Shown here: positions 17,115-23,038 of the stretch, piece by piece | Layout: each line of letters begins with the position of its first letter | Position numbering within the stretch: the stretch's first letter is position 1 | Assembly: GCA_001801515.1 (NCBI GenBank) | Contig: MGXX01000047.1 | Coordinates: 23,185-46,222, forward strand | DNA: 23,038 bases | Direction: 5' to 3' | Source: Gammaproteobacteria bacterium RIFCSPHIGHO2_12_FULL_38_11 | Lineage (GTDB): Bacteria > Pseudomonadota > Gammaproteobacteria > Coxiellales > Coxiellaceae | Notes under the pieces: generated by a model | What the model was told of the DNA's origin: nothing | Databases searched by the model: none | Seen by the model: the letters and a program-made list of their open reading frames with translations, nothing else | Made by a program: the position numbers and the translations under genes

Positions 17115-17136
17115 GCGCAGATGAAAAAGCCTGCGC
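17115..17136. terminator. Hairpin after pyrE
   Basis: GCGCAG (17115-17120) / CTGCGC (17131-17136), 10-base loop, 23 bases after the pyrE stop, followed by ATGATTTTGTTGTG. This is a weak T-rich tail, so a terminator is possible but not certain. It would also lie between the convergent pyrE and higBA transcripts. Confidence 0.4.
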
Positions 17137-17172
17137 ATGATTTTGTTGTGACTCGCCTAATCTCCGCCTGCG

Positions 17173-17268
17173 CTAAAAACCACTTGCGGTTGAGTTGATG
17201 TCAAGTTGACGCCGTTTCACTTTCATTTTTTTAAAATCATATTCCGGCTTCACAATTTTTTCCTTCAT
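17173..17268 (-). pseudogene. 31-codon ORF overlapping the higA stop; possible truncated CopG/BrnA-type antitoxin
   Basis: ATG 17268 overlaps the higA TGA as ATGA, as coupled genes do. The product is strongly basic at the start (MKEKIVKPEYDFKKMKVKRR) and then changes character (QLDINSTASGF) before a TAG. The KPEYDF-K-K-K opening resembles, from memory, the N-terminus of BrnA/CopG ribbon-helix-helix antitoxins, which should continue for another 40-60 residues with a DNA-binding fold; that part is absent. It may be a remnant, a third small component of the toxin-antitoxin operon, or chance. Too short for most gene callers. Confidence 0.4.
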
Positions 17269-17624
17269 AAGAATAAACGATAATCCAAACCAAATTTTTT
17301 CTCAATACGCTTTGCGATTTCCTTCCCAATACTACGGCGACCATTTTCCATTGCAGATAAATTGCTTTGCGTAATATCTAACATTTCTGCAAGGTCAATT
17401 TGGCTTAACCCTTCTTTATGACGCAAACCTTTAAGTAGAACACCTTGTTTTCCATACTGTTTAAATAAATCACTAAAAACTTCATCAATAGTTGAAGCAT
17501 CCGTGTCATTGCTTGCAATTTTGTATTTTTCAATTATCGCAAACGGTACCGCATAGTGTGCGCCACGCCAAATTACATTGGCGACTTTTGCTTTAGTAAG
17601 GCGCTTTTTCGTGTGTGCCTGCAT
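17265..17624 (-). CDS. higA: HigA-like XRE-family antitoxin
   Basis: 119 aa from ATG 17624, which lies inside the toxin gene (32-base overlap); a TTG at 17636 is possible but has no better ribosome site. The C-terminal XRE helix-turn-helix is clear (about 64-119: GLRHKEGLSQIDLAEMLDIT, then QSNLSAMENGRRSIGKEIAKR). The N-terminal about 60 residues are separate and presumably contact the toxin. The order toxin then antitoxin is that of higBA/relBE-inverted modules. Expected to neutralise the RelE-like partner and repress the promoter upstream of it. Confidence 0.88.
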   Translation of the reverse strand: MQAHTKKRLTKAKVANVIWRGAHYAVPFAIIEKYKIASNDTDASTIDEVFSDLFKQYGKQGVLLKGLRHKEGLSQIDLAEMLDITQSNLSAMENGRRSIGKEIAKRIEKKFGLDYRLFL

Positions 17625-17883
17625 AATAGATCTCAATAATTCTGAGCTGGTTATTCAGTACTTCCCAACAGCATACATAAGTTGGCCTTCCTTTTTCAAG
17701 ATGGCAATGGCGTTTATCGCCGACAAATCCTTTTAATTTACTGTAATTTTTCCATGCGCCACCCGTTGTTGGGCCATACAATTTTAAATCTTGCATCAAC
17801 AGAAATAGGGCTGCACGTGCAGATTCTGGCAATTTTTTTATTTGTTTTGCCGCTTTATTCGCAATAACAACATTCCATCCCAT
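17593..17883 (-). CDS. higB: RelE/HigB-family mRNA-interferase toxin
   Basis: 96 aa, the usual RelE/ParE-superfamily size. Family hallmarks: an N-terminal helix pair (AAKQIKKLPESARAALFLLM), then the strand region SKLKGFVGDKRHCHLEKGRP and TYVCCWEV, and the conserved C-terminal ending IEIYYAGTHEKAPY. RelE-like toxins cut mRNA on the ribosome. It is the first gene of the module; ATG 17883 has only a weak GTGG upstream and lies almost at the predicted transcription start. No frameshift or truncation is seen. Confidence 0.9.
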   Translation of the reverse strand: MGWNVVIANKAAKQIKKLPESARAALFLLMQDLKLYGPTTGGAWKNYSKLKGFVGDKRHCHLEKGRPTYVCCWEVLNNQLRIIEIYYAGTHEKAPY

Positions 17884-17891
17884 AAAATGCC

Positions 17892-17920
17892 ACTATATAC
17901 CTTTTTTTGATATATATCAA
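17892..17920 (-). promoter_or_regulatory. higBA promoter with palindromic operator
   Basis: Minus-strand TTGATA (17915-17920), 17-base spacer, TATAGT (17892-17897). The -35 lies in a perfect 14-bp palindrome TTGATATATATCAA (17907-17920), a good candidate site for the XRE antitoxin. The start of transcription would fall near 17885, two bases before the ATG. Confidence 0.6.
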
Positions 17921-18023
17921 TATTTGATTAAGCTTTAAAGATATCAACGGAATAATAGCAGGCAAAATAAAAATTGATATCCGTGTTTTGAAAATAACGC
18001 CATTCTCAACTTTCACAGCGACT

Positions 18024-18183
18024 TCTAAGAGTGTCAATGGAAGCGAGAGCGACCGTGAAACTTACACGATCAATAACGTTTTTTCATGATCGGACAAGCA
18101 CGAACAAACTCTTGATGAGACACGACGCTACTGTGCATGCAAGTTTCGCGGTCGCTTGCGCTCTCGCTTCCATTGACTTTAGA
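18024..18183. repeat. 160-bp imperfect palindromic element
   Basis: Arms GTCAATGGAAGCGAGAGC (18033-18050) and its exact complement (18160-18177), continued by GACCGTGAAACTT (18051-18063) against 18141-18153 with one mismatch; the right arm carries six extra bases (GCTTGC, 18154-18159). TCTAA/TTAGA extend the ends with a gap. A smaller CGATCA/TGATCG dyad lies in the loop. It occupies the 348-bp gap between higB and algC. No flanking target-site duplication was found. MITE-like or REP-derived element. Confidence 0.65.
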
Positions 18184-18231
18184 CAAAAATTCCGTATGTT
18201 CACTCAAATTGCTTAACAAGCCCTGACATCG

Positions 18232-19629
18232 CTAAAACGGCAACCGCAATCCCGAATCAATTTTCAACAACTGTTCACGAAAAATGTTTTTAATTTTTTC
18301 TAAATTATCTTCTGTGTCAGCTTCAAATCGCAGAATTAAATACGGCGATGTGTTAGATCGACGAATTAAACCCCAGCCGAAATCATATTCAATGCGCAAG
18401 CCATCAATTGTAATTTTTTCCGCATTACCAAAATCGCCTTCAAATAATAATCGATCCATAAAATCCGATTTTTTATCTTCCGTCATCGGTAATTTTAATT
18501 CGGGTGTATTCACTGTTTTCGGTAGCGCATCAAAAATATCTGAAACAGATTCTGAATATCCCGATAAAATAGACACCAGCCGCGCGCCAACATAAATGCC
18601 ATCATCAAAGCCATACCAGCCGTCTTTGAAAAAAACATGCCCACTCATCTCGCCAGCCAACGGCGCATTTTCTTCAATCATTTTTGCTTTTAAAATAGAA
18701 TGGCCTGTGCGTGACATAATCGGCTGGCCACCGAATTTTTTAATTATTTCAGGTAATACGCGCGAACATTTCACATCAAATACAATTTTACTGCCTGGAT
18801 TTCGAGCCAAAACATCTTTTGAAAAAATCATCATTTGGCGATCAGGCCAAATAATTTCGCCTTTATTGGTGATAATTCCCAAACGATCTGCATCACCATC
18901 AAATGCTAATCCCAAGTCAGCATTTTCATTTTTAACAGCCGCAATAATGTCGACTAAATTTTCAGGAACGGTTGGGTCTGGATGATGATTCGGAAAACGA
19001 CCGTCATATTCGCAAAATAATTCAATTACTTCACAACCCAAACGACGAAAAACAATCGGCGCAATTTCACTTGCCGCGCCATTGCCAGCATCAATCACAA
19101 TTTTCATCGATTTTTTCACCGATAAATTCTTACAAATTGCATCAATATAATCGGGAATAATGTTTTGCGTTGTGATTTTTCCGCAGCCTTTCAAAAAATT
19201 TTTTCTTTGAATGCGTTTTACCAAATCTTGAATACCGCTTTCAGATAATGTTTTTCCATTTATTACAATTTTAAATCCGTTGTGGTGCGCAGGATTATGA
19301 CTGGCAGTGACCATCACACCTGATTTTGAAGCTAAAAAATGCGTTGCGAAATAGACAAGCGGCGTTGGACCCAAACCAATATTTTTTACGTCACAACCCG
19401 TTTCAATAATACCTTGAATTAAAGCCTTTTTTAATGATTCGCCAGTTAAGCGTGCATCGCATGCCACATTAATTTCTGTTTGTTGTGCGTTTAAGGCTTC
19501 CGTGCCAATCGCTAACCCAATGGCGTAAGCGACATTTTCATTCAAGCTGGTTTCACTGACTTCACCACGGATATCGTAGGTGCGAAAAATGCCAAGTGGA
19601 AGTTGCGCAGGAATTGTATAGTCAGCCAT
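18232..19629 (-). CDS. algC: Phosphomannomutase/phosphoglucomutase (AlgC/ManB-like)
   Basis: Alpha-D-phosphohexomutase that interconverts 6-phospho and 1-phospho mannose or glucose for LPS and nucleotide-sugar synthesis. 465 aa, close to P. aeruginosa AlgC (463). Catalytic phosphoserine Ser110 in TASHNPAHHNGFK, metal loop DGDADR (244-249), sugar-binding GEMSGH (326-331), phosphate-binding RRSNTSP (423-429). N-terminal IFRTYDIRG (14-22) is also diagnostic. AAGGAG lies five bases before the ATG. It follows dut on the same strand after 69 bases, the dut-algC order of Pseudomonas, so both are probably one transcript. Confidence 0.95.
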   Translation of the reverse strand: MADYTIPAQLPLGIFRTYDIRGEVSETSLNENVAYAIGLAIGTEALNAQQTEINVACDARLTGESLKKALIQGIIETGCDVKNIGLGPTPLVYFATHFLASKSGVMVTASHNPAHHNGFKIVINGKTLSESGIQDLVKRIQRKNFLKGCGKITTQNIIPDYIDAICKNLSVKKSMKIVIDAGNGAASEIAPIVFRRLGCEVIELFCEYDGRFPNHHPDPTVPENLVDIIAAVKNENADLGLAFDGDADRLGIITNKGEIIWPDRQMMIFSKDVLARNPGSKIVFDVKCSRVLPEIIKKFGGQPIMSRTGHSILKAKMIEENAPLAGEMSGHVFFKDGWYGFDDGIYVGARLVSILSGYSESVSDIFDALPKTVNTPELKLPMTEDKKSDFMDRLLFEGDFGNAEKITIDGLRIEYDFGWGLIRRSNTSPYLILRFEADTEDNLEKIKNIFREQLLKIDSGLRLPF

Positions 19630-19698
19630 TTTAGCTCCTTTTTTATCGCAGTATTTTGCTTGCGCTTGAATTCAGGAATCAGTCAAAAAGCACACTGA

Positions 19699-20157
19699 TC
19701 ACTGTGTCCCAGAGCTTCCAAACCCACCTTCACCTCTTTCTGTCGCACAAAATGCATCGACAATCTGAAAACGGGCTTTCAGAACAGGGACAATAACCAG
19801 TTGCGCAATACGCTCACCTGGCGCCACCGTGTAGGGAACAGAACCACGGTTCCAACAAGAAACCATCAACGGGCCTTGATAATCTGAATCAATCAATCCC
19901 ACCAAGTTTCCCAGCACGATACCATGTTTATGACCCAAACCCGATCGCGGTAAAATAGTTGCAGCCATTCCAGGATTGCTAATATGAATTGCCAAGCCAG
20001 TATTAATCAACACCGTTTCGCCCGGTAAAATTGTTTTTGCTTCATCCAAACAAGCGCGTAAATCTAGTCCCGCCGAACCGGGTGTTGCATATTCTGGCAA
20101 AGGCACTGAATTCCCCAGGCGAGAATCAAGAATTTTTAATTGAATATCATGAAACAT
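19699..20157 (-). CDS. dut: dUTP diphosphatase
   Basis: Trimeric dUTPase: dUTP to dUMP + PPi, keeping uracil out of DNA and feeding dTMP synthesis. 152 aa (E. coli 151). All five motifs are present: [12 protein letters not shown] (24-35), [10 protein letters not shown] (70-79), [11 protein letters not shown] (87-97, catalytic Asp90), [10 protein letters not shown] (113-122) and the C-terminal lid [10 protein letters not shown] (141-150). AGGAG seven bases before the ATG. In many gammaproteobacteria dfp/coaBC lies directly upstream; here it is absent and mobile-element sequence lies there instead. Confidence 0.97.
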   Translation of the reverse strand: MFHDIQLKILDSRLGNSVPLPEYATPGSAGLDLRACLDEAKTILPGETVLINTGLAIHISNPGMAATILPRSGLGHKHGIVLGNLVGLIDSDYQGPLMVSCWNRGSVPYTVAPGERIAQLVIVPVLKARFQIVDAFCATERGEGGFGSSGTQ

Positions 20158-20183
20158 AAAACCGCTCCTGTTTTTTTTGTTAA

Positions 20184-20200
20184 CCTAGATTCGGGGGGGG
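20184..20200. repeat. Solo end of the CCTAGATTCGG element with a G8 run
   Basis: CCTAGATTCGG (20184-20194) is identical to the end of the palindromic element at 20270-20445 and in the same orientation as its left end, but is followed by a run of eight G instead of the rest of the arm. It lies in the dut leader, 26 bases from the ATG. Probably a remnant of another copy. Confidence 0.6.
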
Positions 20201-20264
20201 TAAAGATAAATCCAGTGACAAAAGTTACACCATTAAGCGTAGCTATTGCAAAAGAAATTTCTCA

Positions 20265-20450
20265 ATTATCCTAGATTCGGCAGTTGGAACCGTCGCGAGG
20301 AGGCTTAAGCTAATGAAGATGCGTTGGATTTTTGAAAAATTTCCTGAAATCGTATTCACCCATACGGTGAAGGAAATTTTTTGAAAATTCAATGCATATT
20401 CAGACGATTAAGCCTCCGCAGCAGGTTTCAACTGCCGAATCTAGGATTAT
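20265..20450. mobile_element. MITE-like palindromic element with ATTAT target duplication
   Basis: Element 20270-20445 (176 bp). 22-bp terminal inverted repeats at 20270-20291 and 20424-20445 have one mismatch (ends CCTAGATTCGGCAGTTG). Pairing continues inwards: GGAGGCTTAA/TTAAGCCTCC, TGAA-ATGC-TTG/complement, AAATTTCC/GGAAATTT, and a TTCACC-CATAC-GGTGAA tip, so nearly the whole element can fold as one hairpin. It is flanked by direct ATTAT (20265-20269 and 20446-20450). No coding capacity. The right duplication covers the stop codon of the kinase gene. Confidence 0.85.
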
Positions 20451-22054
20451 GGTTTCAGCTTTTTTTTATCATCCCCTATTTGAGGCGCTGATGACTCAGT
20501 TTGAGCACGCTGTATCGGAGACACTGATGAAGATTCATGCAAACTTGTATTGTCGGGAGTTACTTGATCCACGTTATGAAAAAAAGCATTGTGTGTGGAT
20601 GATAATAAACTAGCCACAGGCGTTTGAAGACGTTCATTTTTCTTAAAAGCTGTAATAATTTCTGTAAGCGTTGGCATCTGTTTTTGTCCGTTTTTTTCAG
20701 TTTCGAGCATGCTATTTGCATTATCTATCAAAAGATCAAGCTCACTTTGAAAATTATCTGGAACGCCATTGGGAAAGCACGCCATTAATTTAGATTGATA
20801 AACTTGAAGCAGGTTAAGAAATGTTTTGCCTAAAGCGTGAATATCATTAAAAGTGGTATACAATATATTTCTCGTTTCTCCTACTACTAAATTTTTCTTC
20901 GTTAAAAGTTCTTCAGCTGCTTTACGTGTTGTATGAGAAAGAAATGCAGGCGTCCCATGTGATGCCAACGATGTGATTGATATACTGTTTTCCAAGCTGC
21001 CATTATCTAGTGGAATACAACTATCAAGATCACCCAGAAAAACAATCGGCTGATTATTTTTATCATACCCGATTAAAATATTCTCAGGTTTGATATCTGT
21101 ATGCACATAACCCTGATTTGTATAGGATAAACTTCCAATATGAAGTTCTTTCAGCCTAGTGGCACACTGAACGAATATATTTCTTAATGTTTTCAAAGAA
21201 GTTGCAACATTTTTTAACGTTTTTGCAGTATCTATCACTTCCAGCGGAACACTGGCACCTGTCACATTTGATGCAACTTCACCAATAGCTGTTGACGTTT
21301 TTTCAGGCTTAATTACTTTAGTAACTTTGAGTACTATCCCATTAACATAACCTGCCAATGTCGCATCAGCAAACTGCATAAGCTGAAACCTTTTTGATAT
21401 CGTCTGCGGAATATCTGTTGTATCAATTGCTATTTCAAGCGTTATGTCTCCTAAAGAAATCGATTTTTGCTCTTTTTTCTTTGCTTGAGCATCTTCTTCT
21501 ACATTAGATTTATCGTCAAGAAAGGCGAATATACCATCAGAATCATCTTGCGCTCTATTGGGTTTTAGTGGATTTGGATCTTTTGTTCCAACGGCAATAA
21601 TCGGTTTTAAATCTCTCATACCAAACAATGAGGTACATGAGTCTTCTACCTTTGTATTAAATAATTTTATTGCGTATGCTTTTCCTGATTGTACGTTAAT
21701 TAACCGCTTCACTTTTGAAAACGCCCCAGTTGCGGGTAAATAATCACGGGTTAATTTTACATAAATTTGACCCTCTAATTTAATATACGTATGCTGCGGC
21801 GTAAAAGACTCACCACTCTCTTTATTGCTATAACACAACAATTTATCTTGTAAGTGATGGGGGAGTTGCACTCCATCATTAGCGCTTGCTAACATTTTGC
21901 TTGCAAATGCAATTTCATCTGCATATTCATGAAAAAACTGATGTACGGCAGGCGGAAGTAATTTTTTTTGCGCTTTAGAAAGTTTTGCAAACTTCCCTTT
22001 TTTTGAAAATTGTTGGCGTCTTACTTGTGCTTCCGTTACAACAAAGATTGGCAT
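20447..22054 (-). CDS. Eukaryotic-type Ser/Thr protein kinase, putative secreted effector
   Basis: 535 aa from ATG 22054 (GAGG five bases upstream; the GTG at 22060 overlaps it). Kinase core: Gly-loop-like GAFSKVKRL (110-118), AIK lysine Lys130, catalytic loop HTDIKPEN (318-325; Asp320, Asn325), DLD in place of DFG (342-344), GTPAF activation-segment end (367-371) and subdomain IX NDIHALGK (403-410). An acidic/Lys-rich insert of roughly 150 residues (about 140-275) separates Lys130 from the rest. N-terminal about 100 residues and C-terminal tail (Ser/Gln-rich, ending DDKKKLKP) have no recognised domain. No signal peptide or transmembrane segment. Host-directed effector is an inference from architecture and likely lineage. 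Confidence 0.85.
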   Translation of the reverse strand: MPIFVVTEAQVRRQQFSKKGKFAKLSKAQKKLLPPAVHQFFHEYADEIAFASKMLASANDGVQLPHHLQDKLLCYSNKESGESFTPQHTYIKLEGQIYVKLTRDYLPATGAFSKVKRLINVQSGKAYAIKLFNTKVEDSCTSLFGMRDLKPIIAVGTKDPNPLKPNRAQDDSDGIFAFLDDKSNVEEDAQAKKKEQKSISLGDITLEIAIDTTDIPQTISKRFQLMQFADATLAGYVNGIVLKVTKVIKPEKTSTAIGEVASNVTGASVPLEVIDTAKTLKNVATSLKTLRNIFVQCATRLKELHIGSLSYTNQGYVHTDIKPENILIGYDKNNQPIVFLGDLDSCIPLDNGSLENSISITSLASHGTPAFLSHTTRKAAEELLTKKNLVVGETRNILYTTFNDIHALGKTFLNLLQVYQSKLMACFPNGVPDNFQSELDLLIDNANSMLETEKNGQKQMPTLTEIITAFKKNERLQTPVASLLSSTHNAFFHNVDQVTPDNTSLHESSSVSPIQRAQTESSAPQIGDDKKKLKP

Positions 22055-22086
22055 AAACACCTCACTTAAATCAACTTTGATGTATA

Positions 22087-22114
22087 ACTATAGTCTAAAA
22101 ATAAAAATTTTTAA
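22087..22114 (-). promoter_or_regulatory. Candidate promoter of the kinase gene
   Basis: Minus-strand TTAAAA (22109-22114), 16-base spacer, TATAGT (22087-22092), 33 bases upstream of the ATG. The -35 area CCTTAAAAATTTTT is weakly like a PmrA-type half-site of Legionellales effectors; this is not firm. Confidence 0.4.
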
Positions 22115-22176
22115 GGTTTTTCAATGACAGAGAAGTCCTATATAGCGTAAAAATACAAAAACAAGTTATTTTTGGT

Positions 22177-22365
22177 GATTTTTCCCTGCCTATCCGGTTG
22201 TAACATAATATTGCGAATAAGGCTGATGTTCCCGTCTCTTTTGAAGCGTGTAGAAACAAAGATGTTTCGGGACCGCGCCATGGATGGCGCATTTTTCGCG
22301 CGTAAAAAGAGATGGGCATCAGCCTTCGCAATATTATGTTACAACCGGATAGACATGGATTTTTC
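22177..22365. mobile_element. MITE-like element with GATTTTTC target duplication
   Basis: Element 22185-22357 (173 bp). The arms contain a perfect 27-bp inverted repeat (22191-22217 and 22325-22351; begins TATCCGGTTGTAACATAA). It is extended outwards imperfectly (CCTGCC versus CCATGTC) and inwards by GGCTGATG and TCTCTTTT blocks. Inner hairpins: GAAAC-AAAGAT-GTTTC (22253-22268) and GCGCCAT-GG-ATGGCGC (22275-22290). Exact 8-bp direct repeats GATTTTTC abut both ends (22177-22184, 22358-22365). No transposase; short ORFs inside are artefacts of the palindrome. Unrelated in sequence to the 20270-20445 element. Confidence 0.8.
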
Positions 22366-22404
22366 AACGCAATACGTTTTATAAGTTCTATCATTAATTC
22401 CTTC

Positions 22405-22433
22405 TTGAATCCACGCTGACTTTCTGCTATAAA
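22405..22433 (+). promoter_or_regulatory. sigma-70 promoter of rpmB-rpmG
   Basis: TTGAAT (22405-22410), 17-base spacer, TATAAA (22428-22433), 33 bases upstream of the rpmB ATG. It lies just downstream of the palindromic element, which therefore did not disrupt it. Confidence 0.75.
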
Positions 22434-22466
22434 TTGCCACTTCAAATGAAAGCCGGAGCTATAACC

Positions 22467-22685
22467 ATGTCTAGAGTATGTGAAGTTACCAAAAAACGTC
22501 CATTATGTGGCCACAAAGTGTCGCATGCGAACAACAAAACAAAACGCCGTTTCCTACCAAATTTGCACAAACGTCGCATCTGGGTTGCTAGCCAAAATCG
22601 CTTTGTTACCTTAAACGTATCCAACAATGGGTTGCGCACAATCGATAAAGTGGGTATTGACGCTGTATTAGAACAAATGAAATAA
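22467..22685 (+). CDS. rpmB: 50S ribosomal protein L28 (bL28)
   Basis: 72 aa from ATG 22467 (GGAG eight bases upstream; in-frame codons upstream are not conserved). [28 protein letters not shown] and [21 protein letters not shown] match bL28. It is six residues shorter than E. coli L28 because the C-terminal tail is missing. First gene of the rpmB-rpmG operon. Confidence 0.96.
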   Translation: MSRVCEVTKKRPLCGHKVSHANNKTKRRFLPNLHKRRIWVASQNRFVTLNVSNNGLRTIDKVGIDAVLEQMK

Positions 22686-22727
22686 CACAGAAAATTATTT
22701 TCAAGAACAAACAACAAGGGTACCATC

Positions 22728-22946
22728 ATGGCAAAAGCAGGCTCACGCGAAAAAATACAATTGCGTTCAACGGGTAAAACCAAAAAAGGCACACCAACAG
22801 GTTATTTCAAAACGACCATGATTAACAAGCGAAATGCGGAAGATAAAAAATTGGAACCCATGAAATACGATCCGCGCGCTTGGAATGAAGCAACAGGCAA
22901 GGTAGGCATGCGTGTTGTGTTCAAACAAAAGAAAATTCCAAAATAA
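22728..22946 (+). CDS. rpmG: 50S ribosomal protein L33 (bL33), long form
   Basis: 72 aa, against 55 in E. coli. Core bL33 pieces are clear: SREKIQLRST, TGYFKTTMINKR, KLEPMKYDP and VFKQKKI. The extra length is two inserts, KTKKGTP before the TGYF strand and about nine residues (WNEATGKVG) after YDPRA. No zinc-binding CxxC pairs, so it is the C-minus form. AAGGG lies seven bases before the ATG; 42 bases after rpmB. Confidence 0.94.
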   Translation: MAKAGSREKIQLRSTGKTKKGTPTGYFKTTMINKRNAEDKKLEPMKYDPRAWNEATGKVGMRVVFKQKKIPK

Positions 22947-23002
22947 TTCTGCAGTCAGGGGCGTGGTAAATCGCGTCTCTATGGAACATGTACGAGGTGA
23001 GT

Positions 23003-23029
23003 CAGCCAACGGAACTTCCCCCTTGGCTG
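23003..23029. other. Unassigned stem-loop near the right edge
   Basis: CAGCCAA (23003-23009) / TTGGCTG (23023-23029), perfect 7-bp stem, 13-base loop, 56 bases after rpmG. No T-run follows before the window ends. It could be a terminator stem, an attenuator or part of a structured RNA; nothing more can be said. Confidence 0.35.
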
Positions 23030-23038
23030 CTTCCAAAA

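Noticed and set aside
22105..22120. Possible PmrA-type regulatory box upstream of the kinase gene
   Set aside because: The match (CTTAAAAATT) is too poor in an AT-rich region to distinguish from background.
22095..22445. ORFs of 70-116 codons on both strands across the right palindromic element
   Set aside because: They exist only because the inverted repeat mirrors open frames; both products are composed of arm translations with no conserved domain.
22981..23038. ATG at 22981 opening a frame (MEHVRGESANGTSPLAASK) to the window end
   Set aside because: No ribosome site, no recognisable protein and only 19 codons visible; the stem-loop in the same bases is a better-supported description.
1..23038. 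CRISPR arrays, tRNA or rRNA genes, integrase or transposase genes
   Set aside because: No regularly spaced repeats, cloverleaf-type sequence, rRNA signature or recombinase motif was found on either strand.

Overview
The window reads as a chromosomal segment of an AT-rich gammaproteobacterium. The best guess is a member of the Legionellales/Coxiellaceae-like, host-associated group. This is inferred from the housekeeping gene content and order (gmk-rpoZ-spoT-ridA...recG, dut-algC, rpmB-rpmG), low-GC codon use, two small paralogous outer-membrane barrels and a eukaryotic-type protein kinase that looks like a secreted effector. No rRNA, tRNA, CRISPR array or prophage was recognised. No species name can be given from the sequence alone.

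Layout. 1-1484: 5' part of htpG (minus strand, runs off the left edge) behind a near-consensus sigma-32 promoter. 1.68-3.75 kb: two paralogous outer-membrane beta-barrel genes, each with a stem-loop at the predicted 5' mRNA end and an identical UUCG terminator. 3.85-11.97 kb: a long minus-strand block, gmk, rpoZ, spoT, ridA, then two toxin-antitoxin modules (vapBC, hipBA), then recG, whose start codon overlaps the hipA stop. 12.0-13.55 kb: a solitary P-loop ATPase/PD-(D/E)XK nuclease gene with its own promoter and operator-like repeat, inserted between gmk and rph. 13.7-17.1 kb: rph (+), xth (-), waaC and pyrE (+). 17.2-17.9 kb: a RelE/HigB-HigA module plus a 31-codon ORF overlapping the antitoxin stop. 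18.2-20.16 kb: algC and dut (-). 20.45-22.05 kb: a Ser/Thr kinase-like gene (-). 22.4-22.95 kb: rpmB and rpmG (+).

The core genes cover nucleotide metabolism (gmk, pyrE, dut), stringent response (spoT), DNA and RNA maintenance (recG, xth, rph), envelope synthesis (waaC, algC, barrels) and translation (rpmB, rpmG). Accessory modules sit in the joints between them: three type II toxin-antitoxin pairs, an ATPase-nuclease, a putative effector kinase and three unrelated palindromic elements.

The most unusual structures are two MITE-like elements of about 175 bp on either side of the kinase gene. Each has long terminal inverted repeats and exact flanking direct repeats: ATTAT around 20270-20445, which covers the kinase stop codon, and GATTTTTC around 22185-22357. 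A third large inverted repeat lies at 18024-18183 and a solo end of the first element lies in the dut leader. No transposase is encoded in the window, so any mobility must have been supplied in trans.
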